Assembly: GCA_027325115.1 (NCBI GenBank) | Contig: DAHWFG010000233.1 | Span: forward strand, 1 to 10,035 | Direction of reading: 5' to 3' | Source of the DNA: JAKBCQ01 sp021807585 | GTDB lineage: Bacteria; Planctomycetota; Planctomycetia; Isosphaerales; Isosphaeraceae | DNA: 10,035 bases | In this document: positions 1 to 6,865 of the stretch, in pieces | Layout of the letters: every line of letters starts with the position of its first letter | Position numbering within the stretch: position 1 is the stretch's first letter | Notes under the pieces: model-generated | Databases searched by the model: none | Seen by the model: only the letters and a program-made list of their open reading frames with translations | What the model was told of the DNA's origin: nothing | Translations under genes and position numbers: made by a program

Positions 1-200
1 GCAGGGATCCGAACGCCGATCTTCCCCCGCTTCCTAATATGAGTGCGCCTTTAAGCGTTGCGCCGAACGCCGATCTTCCCCCGCTTCCTAATATGAGTGC
101 GCCTTTAAGCGCCGCACCGAACGGCGATCTTCCCCCGCTTCCTAATATGAGTGCGCCTTTAAGCGCCCGGCCGAACGCCGATCTTCCCCCGCTTCCCGAA
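1..200 (+). repeat. 54-bp in-frame tandem repeat (18-aa units with DLPPLPN)
   Basis: Three full units begin at 39, 93 and 147, and a partial unit fills 1-38, so the array continues leftwards beyond the window. Units are nearly identical in DNA: copies differ mainly at the codon before the conserved Pro-Asn (Val-Ala, Ala-Ala, Ala-Arg) and at one Ala/Gly codon. The last unit degenerates at its end (PE instead of PN). Being a multiple of three and highly similar, the array can gain or lose units without breaking the frame. Related but diverged LPPLP motifs occur downstream near 340, 455 and 480, suggesting recent expansion of an older motif. Confidence 0.95.
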
Positions 201-1787
201 GCGAATCGTTCTTTGATCGCGAATGCGAGCGCCGGATCGAATTCGCCGGGCGGAACGAAGCAAGCGGCTCCTCCGGGCTCGAAATCGGTTCGGAAGGCGC
301 CTCAAACAAATCAATCTGCAATCATGTCGGCTCCTACTGATTTGCCGCCCCTTCCGCAATCGGCGCCCGCCGCCGAGCCGATTTCGGGCGAAACCGCGGC
401 GCCAACCGTAAGCCCCTCGAATTCGGAACCAGTGGGCGGCGGATCGCTCCCGCCGTTACCCGATTCATCATCCCCTTTGCCGCCGCTGCCTAAATCGACT
501 GAACCGACTCCGCCGATCGGAATGACCGAGACCGCTCCCCCCGCGGTCGAAACACCCGCTTCGGTGGTTGAATCGCCGAATCCCACGCCGTCGGCCTCCG
601 AGCCCGCCGCGCCGGTCGTCGAAGCGCCTCCCCCCGCGGTCGAGGCGCCCCCCGCCGCGAGCGATTCCACTTCAAGTTCCTCGGCCGATTCCAATCTCAA
701 AACGCCCGTCGTCAAGGCGCCTCCTCCCGTCGTCGACCCGATGGTGACGCGCGTTTCGTACACCAAGGAGATCGACGGTCCCGCTCCCTCCGCGCCTCCC
801 GACGATCTCGAACATTTGACCGACGAAACCGACGGCAACACCACGCTCGTACGAGTCGGCACGGAGGTCATCACCCGCCGCGATCTCGACATCGCCGTCG
901 CGGGATTCGCCGAACAACGCGGCAAAACCGTCCGCGATCTAACCCCCTGGGAACACCGCGAGGTCGCTCGAATCATGCTCCTCAGCCTCGCCAAAGATTC
1001 GCTCTTCTCACAAGAGTTTCATCATCTCGTCAGCGACGCCGCCAAGGAGAAATTGTTCAATCAAGACGCCGAGAAATTCTGGAAAACCGAAGTCCTTCCC
1101 AACATGCTCTCCAAGGAACACGTGACGACCGAACGCGAACTCCGCGAGCGCTACGAGGAAAAAGGCAAATCGTTCGACGACGTCAAACGAGACTTTCATC
1201 GCATGTTTGTTACGAACACATTAATACATTTACATGTTCGAGACAAAATGAAGCCCACATTACGACAAATGTACGAATTTTATGAGAAAAATCCGAAACG
1301 TTTTTATCGTCCCGAGACGATCACATGGCGCGAGATCGAGGTTCGGTTTGATTCGGAATCGGAGCGCGAGCGGGCGCGGAGTCGTGCGCAAATGTTGGCC
1401 GCGCGTTTACAACGGGGAGAGGATTTCGCAATAGTCGCTCGCAACGAAAGCCAGGGGGCGACCGCGTCCGAAGGGGGCCTGTGGAAAGAAACGTTCCCCG
1501 GCGGATTCGCGGTCGCGGCGGTCGACGAAGAACTCGCCACGCTCAAACCCGGCGATACGAGCCGACTCATCGAAGGATCGAAAAGCTTTCATATCGTTCG
1601 GCTCGAAAAACGAGCGGCCGCGGGACCGGCGCCGTTCGGGGAGGTTCAGGCGGAGATCCAAAAACTCGTCGAAGACATCAACTACGAACGAGAAACCAGA
1701 CAGTACATCGATGAAATTCGTCGCCGCGTTCCGGTCGTTCCCGATATTTTCGCCGCCCACGATGAAAAAATCGCCGTCGCGCGCTGA
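1..1787 (+). CDS. Parvulin-type (PpiC/SurA-like) peptidyl-prolyl cis-trans isomerase with proline-rich repeat N-terminus, 5' partial
   Basis: The reading frame is open from base 3 with no stop, so the true start lies outside the window; the first ATG (39) is only the first residue of a repeat unit. Residue numbers here count from that ATG. About residues 1-255 are low-complexity and rich in Pro, Ala, Ser and Glu, first with 18-residue repeats ending DLPPLPN, then single LPPLP motifs and APPPAVEAPP-like repeats. From about residue 270 (VGTEVITRRDLD) a SurA-N-like helical region follows. A rotamase domain lies at about 425-540, with the EGGLW and F-H-I-V-R-L-E-K elements typical of PpiC domains. 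Family knowledge: such enzymes catalyse prolyl isomerisation and assist folding of exported proteins. Export is inferred, since any signal peptide is off-window. The repeat region is probably a disordered linker or binding stretch. The gene contains a local AT-rich codon patch near 1200-1315. Confidence 0.88.
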   Translation, partial: RDPNADLPPLPNMSAPLSVAPNADLPPLPNMSAPLSAAPNGDLPPLPNMSAPLSARPNADLPPLPEANRSLIANASAGSNSPGGTKQAAPPGSKSVRKAPQTNQSAIMSAPTDLPPLPQSAPAAEPISGETAAPTVSPSNSEPVGGGSLPPLPDSSSPLPPLPKSTEPTPPIGMTETAPPAVETPASVVESPNPTPSASEPAAPVVEAPPPAVEAPPAASDSTSSSSADSNLKTPVVKAPPPVVDPMVTRVSYTKEIDGPAPSAPPDDLEHLTDETDGNTTLVRVGTEVITRRDLDIAVAGFAEQRGKTVRDLTPWEHREVARIMLLSLAKDSLFSQEFHHLVSDAAKEKLFNQDAEKFWKTEVLPNMLSKEHVTTERELRERYEEKGKSFDDVKRDFHRMFVTNTLIHLHVRDKMKPTLRQMYEFYEKNPKRFYRPETITWREIEVRFDSESERERARSRAQMLAARLQRGEDFAIVARNESQGATASEGGLWKETFPGGFAVAAVDEELATLKPGDTSRLIEGSKSFHIVRLEKRAAAGPAPFGEVQAEIQKLVEDINYERETRQYIDEIRRRVPVVPDIFAAHDEKIAVAR

Positions 1788-1804
1788 ATCAGGCTCGGCG
1801 AGGC

Positions 1805-1824
1805 CGCTCGGAGGTCGAGCGTTT
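1805..1824 (+). terminator. Possible weak intrinsic terminator after the isomerase gene
   Basis: A GC-only 6-bp stem, CGCTCG (1805-1810) pairing with CGAGCG (1816-1821), closes a 5-nt loop and is followed by TTT, 17 bp after the stop codon. The stem is short and the T-run is only three bases, so termination strength is doubtful. It is the only terminator-like structure between the two plus-strand genes. Confidence 0.3.
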
Positions 1825-1848
1825 CGCTTGGAAACAGCCTTGATCGAC

Positions 1849-1878
1849 TTGCGTTGCGGAAGATCGTCGCGTTATGAT
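1849..1878 (+). promoter_or_regulatory. Putative sigma70-like promoter for the glycosyltransferase gene
   Basis: TTGCGT (1849-1854) and TATGAT (1873-1878) are separated by 18 bp. The second element is one mismatch from TATAAT. Transcription would begin near 1885, giving a leader of about 80 nt before the ATG at 1964. The element contains the ATG at 1874, which argues against that codon being the translation start. Promoter consensus for this group of bacteria is not well defined, so this is tentative. Confidence 0.35.
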
Positions 1879-1892
1879 CGCGAACGCCTCGG

Positions 1893-1916
1893 GGGGAGAT
1901 CGGGGACCGATCCCCC
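1893..1916 (+). promoter_or_regulatory. Strong hairpin in the leader of the glycosyltransferase gene
   Basis: GGGG-A-GATCGG (1893-1903) can pair with CCGATCCCCC (1907-1916): ten base pairs with one bulged A and a GGA loop. No T-run follows, so it does not look like a terminator. It ends about 30 nt before the Shine-Dalgarno sequence. It may stabilise the mRNA 5' end or affect translation; no riboswitch family is recognised. Confidence 0.45.
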
Positions 1917-1947
1917 TCGCAAAGTTCCCGCGATCTGACGCGCCGAC

Positions 1948-1954
1948 AAGGAGG
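1948..1954 (+). promoter_or_regulatory. Ribosome binding site that decides the start at 1964
   Basis: AAGGAGG is a full Shine-Dalgarno core with 9 nt to the ATG at 1964. The upstream in-frame ATG at 1874 has no such site and lies inside a promoter-like -10 element. Confidence 0.8.
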
Positions 1955-1963
1955 AGCGGCATC

Positions 1964-3961
1964 ATGAGCCCCACGACAGTTACACCGGCCCCGAAATACC
2001 CGCAAGCACTCACTTCGTTACGATCGCTTGAAGAATCAACCGTCGTCGCGCAATGCGAGGCGAAACCCAAGAATGGCGTCTCGCGCCTCGTCGTCGTCGC
2101 GGGCCTGCTTACAATCGCCTTTGTCTTCTCGGCACGATGCTTGCAAATCGCCTGGAACGATTCGATCACCGTCGACGAGACGACACACCTGATGCGGTCG
2201 CTCTATTTCTGGCAATGCGGCGACGACGTTGAAATGTGGTCGCTGGGAACGCCCCGAATGCCCCATCTGCTCAACGCCTGGCCCACATTTCAGGCGCTCA
2301 GACGAGAAGGTCTGCTCCCACGCGACGTTCGCGGGATGAAAGCCGCCGAGGCGATCCGAGGCGCGGTCTTATCACGTTCGCACCGCGTCTTATCCCCCGC
2401 ACGCGCCGTCGCCACCGCATGGGGTCTTTTACTGCTGGCGCTCGTTTATTGGAGCGTCGCTCGCAAAGAAGGACCCGCGATCGGAGTCGTCGCCGCGGGT
2501 TTGCTCTCACTCGTTCCCGAATTCATCGCACATTCGTCGATCGCAGGGAGCGATATTCCCTTCACCACGCTCGGTTTTCTGGCGGTCGTCTCACTCGCTC
2601 GCTACGCCGAACGCCCCGGTTTCACTCGAGGCCTCGCCGTCGCGATCGCGATCGGCCTGGCGTGGAGTACGCGCCATACCGCGATCCTCTTCCTCCCAAT
2701 CACCGCGGCGCTCTTCCTCTGGAAAGCGATCTCTCCCACACAAACGGCTGACGCGCTCGACCGAACGCCTCATTCCCGCCAAAGCTCGCCGGGCGATCGG
2801 CTTCAACCTGGAACGCCGCGCGAAAACGCGATCGACCGCGATTCATCTATATTTTATCGAATAATTATGTCAATGATTTCCGTCGCGGCGATCGGCGCAG
2901 TCGCGTTCTTGATTCTCTGGATGGGAGACGGATTCCAACACCTATCGGTGGCGAAGGTCGCCGAACACGTCACCCGCTTCGATATCCCGCGATCGATCGG
3001 TCCGATCGATATCTCAAACGTTCCCGTTCCAACATCGCTCGTCAGCCTCTTTAAACAGGTTAGCCATCAGGCGCAGGGGCACGAGGCGTATTTTCTCGGC
3101 GAGGTCGGCAATCGCGGCTGGATTCGCTATTTCCCGATCGCAATGTTGATCAAAACCCCTCTCGGATTGATCGGATTGCTCGTCTTAACCGCGGCGATCG
3201 TTCGACCCAAAGATTCGTGGGACGCGCTTTTGCTCATCACCCTCTCGTTGTTGTGGATTACATTGCTAAAAAGTCATGTTAATATCGGATTGCGTTATGC
3301 TATGTTGACATATCCGCTCGTCGTTCCGTTCGTCGCGCGTTTGTTCACCAAACGATCGCTCGCCGATCGGCCCAAACGGTTGGCGACGATCGTCGCCGCG
3401 GCTGCGTTCGTCTGGTCGTCGTTCGCGGCGCAGCCGAGGTGCGTCTCGTATTTCAACGAACTCGTCGGCGGTCCCCAAAACGGCTGGATTTACCTCGTCG
3501 ATTCCAATCTCGATTGGGGACAGGATTTCGACGCGCTCACCGATGCGCTCCACGAGCTTGGAATCAAAGAGGCCACGATCGACGTTTGCACCGAACGCGC
3601 GCTCAACCGCCCCTCGATCTTCGCGATTCGCTTCCCCCATCGCGAGGCTCAAATTCCGGCCGCGGTTCCCCCGAACCGAAGACTGCTTTCGGCCGACGGC
3701 TCGTATTTACCCGTTTACACCCGCTATGTCGCCGTAAGCGCCACGTCCTTGATGGGGCTCTATACACAAAATGATATGAGCTGGTTGCGTTCACGTAAAC
3801 TTGTTAAACGTGTGAACGACTCGATTTTTTTATTCGATATGAATTCGCCCGCCGATCGTCCGCTTTACGAAAGCGAACAAGCGGGACGATCCGAAGCCCG
3901 GAACGCCGACGACAAACGAGCGGCTCTCGAACCGAACGACGCCGTCGCGATCGGGGGCTGA
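1964..3961 (+). CDS. GT39-like (ArnT/PMT superfamily) integral membrane glycosyltransferase
   Basis: This 665-aa protein has a short cytosolic N-terminus, a first membrane span at about residues 41-60, then a loop with the acidic pair D71-E72 (ITVDETTH). That position matches the catalytic or metal-binding acidic motif in the first outer loop of GT-C glycosyltransferases. Many hydrophobic segments follow. The C-terminal part carries SYFNELVGGPQNGW and SNLDWGQD (about residues 497-521), a block familiar from planctomycete members of the family. Known family role: moving a sugar from a lipid-phosphate carrier to a protein or lipid acceptor on the outer face of the cytoplasmic membrane; substrate and acceptor cannot be told here. 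A polar insertion of about 45 residues (near 260-305) interrupts the membrane core. The start is set by AAGGAGG. The next gene is convergent, so this one is probably monocistronic. Confidence 0.9.
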   Translation: MSPTTVTPAPKYPQALTSLRSLEESTVVAQCEAKPKNGVSRLVVVAGLLTIAFVFSARCLQIAWNDSITVDETTHLMRSLYFWQCGDDVEMWSLGTPRMPHLLNAWPTFQALRREGLLPRDVRGMKAAEAIRGAVLSRSHRVLSPARAVATAWGLLLLALVYWSVARKEGPAIGVVAAGLLSLVPEFIAHSSIAGSDIPFTTLGFLAVVSLARYAERPGFTRGLAVAIAIGLAWSTRHTAILFLPITAALFLWKAISPTQTADALDRTPHSRQSSPGDRLQPGTPRENAIDRDSSIFYRIIMSMISVAAIGAVAFLILWMGDGFQHLSVAKVAEHVTRFDIPRSIGPIDISNVPVPTSLVSLFKQVSHQAQGHEAYFLGEVGNRGWIRYFPIAMLIKTPLGLIGLLVLTAAIVRPKDSWDALLLITLSLLWITLLKSHVNIGLRYAMLTYPLVVPFVARLFTKRSLADRPKRLATIVAAAAFVWSSFAAQPRCVSYFNELVGGPQNGWIYLVDSNLDWGQDFDALTDALHELGIKEATIDVCTERALNRPSIFAIRFPHREAQIPAAVPPNRRLLSADGSYLPVYTRYVAVSATSLMGLYTQNDMSWLRSRKLVKRVNDSIFLFDMNSPADRPLYESEQAGRSEARNADDKRAALEPNDAVAIGG

Positions 3962-3989
3962 TCGACGATCGGCGTTGAAGCTTGGCGTT

Positions 3990-4007
3990 CGATCGCGAGA
4001 ACGATCG
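3990..4007. terminator. Possible bidirectional hairpin between convergent stop codons
   Basis: CGATCG (3990-3995) and CGATCG (4002-4007) are self-complementary and can pair across the 6-nt loop CGAGAA. The structure lies inside the 48-bp gap between two convergent genes. There is no T-run on either strand, and CGATCG is common in this window, so it could be coincidental. Confidence 0.25.
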
Positions 4008-4009
4008 CA

Positions 4010-5347
4010 TCAGTTCGAGTGAATCGCGCCCTCACGGCTCGCGATCTGATGCGGAAGCGGCAGATACCGCTGATACGCCTGCGCCTCGGGAGTTCCCGGA
4101 ACGAGAGCGTCGGGAGCAACAGGAAAAAGCGCTTTGATTAGCCCACGCGTATTCGCCGCGCCAGCGGGGGCGAACGCCAGCGGCGTGATGTTGTTCGCGT
4201 GCACGAGAACCGTCCCGCCGGGGTATTCGCTTCCCAGCGCTCCCGCAAGGTTCAGTTCGCCGTCTCGTCCCAGATCGAACGTCAATCCGAGCGCATGATA
4301 TTCGAGTTCGCCGCTACGATCTTCATACCGAGCGAGCTTGGGGTTAAGCCGAAACCGCATCTCGCCGCGGAGCGCCCTAAACAGTGAAAGTCCGATCGTC
4401 CCCGAGCTCGAAACGATCTCGCCCGACGCCTCCGACCAGCCGTAGCCTTGTCCCGGCCTGTTCCGCCACTTCGCGGTTCGCACCTCGATTTTCGCGGTCC
4501 CCGTCAGCCTGAAATCGGCGTCGCGCGCTCCCACCAATTTGGCCAAATCTACGTCCAGGAGACTCCCCGCGAAGTCGATATCCCAATCCGCCGAATCGCC
4601 GCCGCGTGATAGCTCGATCGTTCCCTCGAACCGAGACTTGGCGCCGATTCGTTCTCGCGTGTTAAAGAACGGATCGAGAGCGCGTGCCGCGATCGGCAAC
4701 CCTTCGACCGTTTGCAATCGAAGCGTCGTCCTGGGAGGCTCGATCCCCCGATCGCGCGTCAGTTTCAACTCGCACCGAGTCGAGCTTGAATCCGACTCAT
4801 TCAAGAATCGATAACCGATGAACACACTTGGGGATTTAGCCTCGGCGACATACGCTCCCGCGAGATCGGCGACGGTATATTTGATCACGTCGTCCCCCTC
4901 GCCGAGTTCGATCTCGCACCGTTTCGCGACCAGATTGATCCGATCGAACGAACCGATCGCCGAGCCTCGCAAAAACGAACCAAGTTGATCAAGCGCCTGC
5001 CCCGCGGTTTCGGCGTGGAGCGCCAGGTTTTCAACCGCGATTGTCGCGTCGCGACCCGATCGACCGAGCGTGACCCGATCGGCGCGGGCGATCTCGATCA
5101 ATTTTCGACGTCGTTCTTCCTGGCGAAGAACGAGTCCTTCGTATTGGATTTCGCCGGGCCTGGGATAGCGGACGGATCGAAGAGTCGCCGCAAGCCCGAT
5201 TTGTTCGCCCAGGCTCGCCTCGACCTCGTGGACGCGTCCGGGACGATTGATCCTCCACGCCGTCCAACCGACATAGATCGTCGGTGCGATCGCGAAAGCC
5301 GCGGCGGCGGTCATCGCCAGAATGCGTCGCGCGGGTCGTGTGATCAT
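4010..5347 (-). CDS. Membrane-anchored protein of unknown function, possibly AsmA-like
   Basis: This 445-aa protein starts with a short positive stretch (ITRPARRI) and one hydrophobic segment (about residues 9-28), which fits an N-terminal membrane anchor with the rest outside the cytoplasm. The remainder has no further membrane span and reads as alternating beta-strand segments with repeated charged/hydrophobic patterns (for example LGLTFDLGRDGELNLAGAL near the C-terminus). This resembles the long beta-rich AsmA/YhdP-type proteins, but no diagnostic motif is present and the link is only an impression. The frame stays open upstream to an ATG at 5506. The start at 5347 is preferred because the hydrophobic anchor follows it directly and the upstream 53 residues are basic, low in conservation-like features, and would lie in the divergent promoter area. 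The ribosome site is weak (GGGAAG, about 15 nt upstream). It is divergent from proB and convergent with the glycosyltransferase gene. Confidence 0.82.
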   Translation of the reverse strand: MITRPARRILAMTAAAAFAIAPTIYVGWTAWRINRPGRVHEVEASLGEQIGLAATLRSVRYPRPGEIQYEGLVLRQEERRRKLIEIARADRVTLGRSGRDATIAVENLALHAETAGQALDQLGSFLRGSAIGSFDRINLVAKRCEIELGEGDDVIKYTVADLAGAYVAEAKSPSVFIGYRFLNESDSSSTRCELKLTRDRGIEPPRTTLRLQTVEGLPIAARALDPFFNTRERIGAKSRFEGTIELSRGGDSADWDIDFAGSLLDVDLAKLVGARDADFRLTGTAKIEVRTAKWRNRPGQGYGWSEASGEIVSSSGTIGLSLFRALRGEMRFRLNPKLARYEDRSGELEYHALGLTFDLGRDGELNLAGALGSEYPGGTVLVHANNITPLAFAPAGAANTRGLIKALFPVAPDALVPGTPEAQAYQRYLPLPHQIASREGAIHSN

Positions 5348-5661
5348 CGCTTGCCGATCTCGCTTCCCAAATACCCGAATCTTCGCATTTTCAACATTTG
5401 TGTTCGAGGAAACGTCGAAAGTCGGGTTCGCGCGTCTCGGGACCGTCCGTGCGAACCGTGCGGAACGATAGCCGATCGGCCGATTTCGCTCAATTGAAGT
5501 TCGCAATCGAATCCATGCTGGAATCCGTCCCGGATTACCGGCTTACCATCCCCGAATTCCCGTCGACCGCGAAGCCCCAAACGCGTAAATTACACGTGCA
5601 GGACCGTGCGAGCCTGAAGTGCAGCGACACGATTCCAGTCTTTGGGGAGATACGACCGAAC
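5348..5661. other. Divergent spacer between the unknown membrane protein and proB
   Basis: No convincing separate gene is seen in these 314 bases. The proB frame is open through most of it (ATGs at 5398 and 5515, GTG at 5596), so a longer proB product is formally possible. Weak promoter-like pairs are visible: on the minus strand TTGAAA (5389-5394) and TATTTG (5368-5373) with only 15 bp between; on the plus strand TCGACC (5563-5568) and TAAATT (5586-5591) with 17 bp between. Neither is strong. Confidence 0.4.
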
Positions 5662-6828
5662 TTGTCCGCCGAAACCGAACGTATTCATGTCGAGCGCGAC
5701 CTGGTACGCGAAGAGGTTGCGCTCTCGTCCGAAGTCTGGGTGGTGAAAGTCGGAACGGGTGTGCTCACGCGTCCCGAAGGGTCGCTCGATCTCGACCGGA
5801 TCGACCGACTCGTCGACCAGATCGGAGCGCTCATGGATCGCGGCAAACGCGTGGCGCTCGTCAGCTCGGGCGCGGTGGGCGCCGCGATCGGCGAACTCAA
5901 CCTCGCGGGTCGACCCGATAACCTCCCGCAACTCCAGGCCGCCGCGGCGATCGGTCAATCGTACCTGATGCGCGCCTACAACGAATCGTTCCGCAGACTC
6001 GGCAAACACGCCGGTCAACTTTTATTAACACATGATGATTTCGACGACCGCTCGCGCTATCTCAACACGCGGAACACGCTCCGCGCCCTGTTCGAGTGGA
6101 ACGCGATCCCGGTGATCAACGAAAACGATACGATCAGCGTCGCGGAGATCAAATTCGGTGATAACGATCGGCTCGCGGCGATGGTGGCGAACCTGCTCGA
6201 ATCGCCTCTGCTCGTGATCCTCAGCGTCGTCGACGGGCTCTATACAACCGACCCGGTCGCCGACCCCTCGGCCGAAGTCGTCCCTCTCGTTCCCAGGATC
6301 GACGAATCGACCCTCGGCGCGGCGGGTTCAAGCCGCAGCAAACTCGGGACGGGCGGAATGCAAAGCAAGCTCCTCGCGGCTCGGCTTGTTACACGTGCGG
6401 GGGGCTCGGTGATCGTCGCGTCGGGACGCGAGCCCGATACCCTCACGCGGATCCTCGCGGGCGAACGCGTGGGGACGCTCTTTTTGGCTCAAGGACGATC
6501 GCACGGGGCGCGACATCGCTGGATCGGATTAACCGCTCGGCCGCGCGGCTATTATGTCGTCGATTCAGGAGCGCGCGACGCGCTCGTTCAAGGGAATAAA
6601 AGCTTGCTCGCGATCGGTGTCGTCGAGGTTTCGGGACGGTTCGGCAAAGGAGACGTCGTCGGCGTGCGCGATCGCGACGGATTCGAATTCGCCCGCGGCC
6701 TGACGAATTACGATTCGGCCGACGCCGCCAAAATCCAGGGCCTCCGCGCCGACGACGCCCGGATCGCGCTCGGCGCCGCCCCCTACGCCGAACTCGTCCA
6801 TAAAGATAATTTAGTGCTTATTAATTGA
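5662..6828 (+). CDS. proB: Glutamate 5-kinase with C-terminal PUA domain
   Basis: The enzyme phosphorylates L-glutamate with ATP to gamma-glutamyl phosphate, the first step of proline synthesis in the cytoplasm. Numbered from TTG 5662 (388 aa): phosphate-loop strand WVVKVGTGVLT (26-36), LVSSGAVGAAIGEL, NENDT (from 153) followed by FGDNDRLAAMVA, LSVVDGLYTTDP, and GTGGMQSK (from 229) are all classical amino-acid-kinase motifs. A PUA domain fills about 283-388, as in the E. coli enzyme (367 aa). The start is uncertain: TTG 5662 has GGGGAG 12 nt upstream and gives a normal length; GTG 5596, ATG 5515 and ATG 5398 are in frame but add 22 to 88 residues unlike the family. No proA is adjacent. The PUA domain and intact motifs indicate a working enzyme, probably feedback-inhibited by proline as in the family. 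Confidence 0.95.
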   Translation: MSAETERIHVERDLVREEVALSSEVWVVKVGTGVLTRPEGSLDLDRIDRLVDQIGALMDRGKRVALVSSGAVGAAIGELNLAGRPDNLPQLQAAAAIGQSYLMRAYNESFRRLGKHAGQLLLTHDDFDDRSRYLNTRNTLRALFEWNAIPVINENDTISVAEIKFGDNDRLAAMVANLLESPLLVILSVVDGLYTTDPVADPSAEVVPLVPRIDESTLGAAGSSRSKLGTGGMQSKLLAARLVTRAGGSVIVASGREPDTLTRILAGERVGTLFLAQGRSHGARHRWIGLTARPRGYYVVDSGARDALVQGNKSLLAIGVVEVSGRFGKGDVVGVRDRDGFEFARGLTNYDSADAAKIQGLRADDARIALGAAPYAELVHKDNLVLIN

Positions 6829-6833
6829 TGTTT

Positions 6834-6854
6834 ATCTCTCTTTAACATAGAGAT
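6834..6854. terminator. Weak hairpin in the proB / MFS convergent gap
   Basis: ATCTCT (6834-6839) and AGAGAT (6849-6854) form a 6-bp AT-rich stem with a 9-nt loop inside the 37-bp gap between convergent stop codons. There is no clear T-run, so a terminator role is only suggested by position. Confidence 0.2.
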
Positions 6855-6865
6855 TCTCCGACGTT

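Noticed and set aside
311..994. Open frame of 227 codons on the minus strand
   Set aside because: It lies wholly antisense to the repeat-rich isomerase gene and reads as Ser/Gly/Arg-rich low complexity, as expected from the complement of Pro/Ala-rich codons.
3990..4007. Paired CGATCG sites as a mobile-element or attachment-site footprint
   Set aside because: CGATCG is abundant throughout the window, no direct repeats or integrase accompany it, and a chance pair is likely.
4985..5497. Open frame of 170 codons on the plus strand
   Set aside because: It is rich in Arg, Asp and Ser, antisense to the membrane-anchored protein, and has no recognisable domain or ribosome site.
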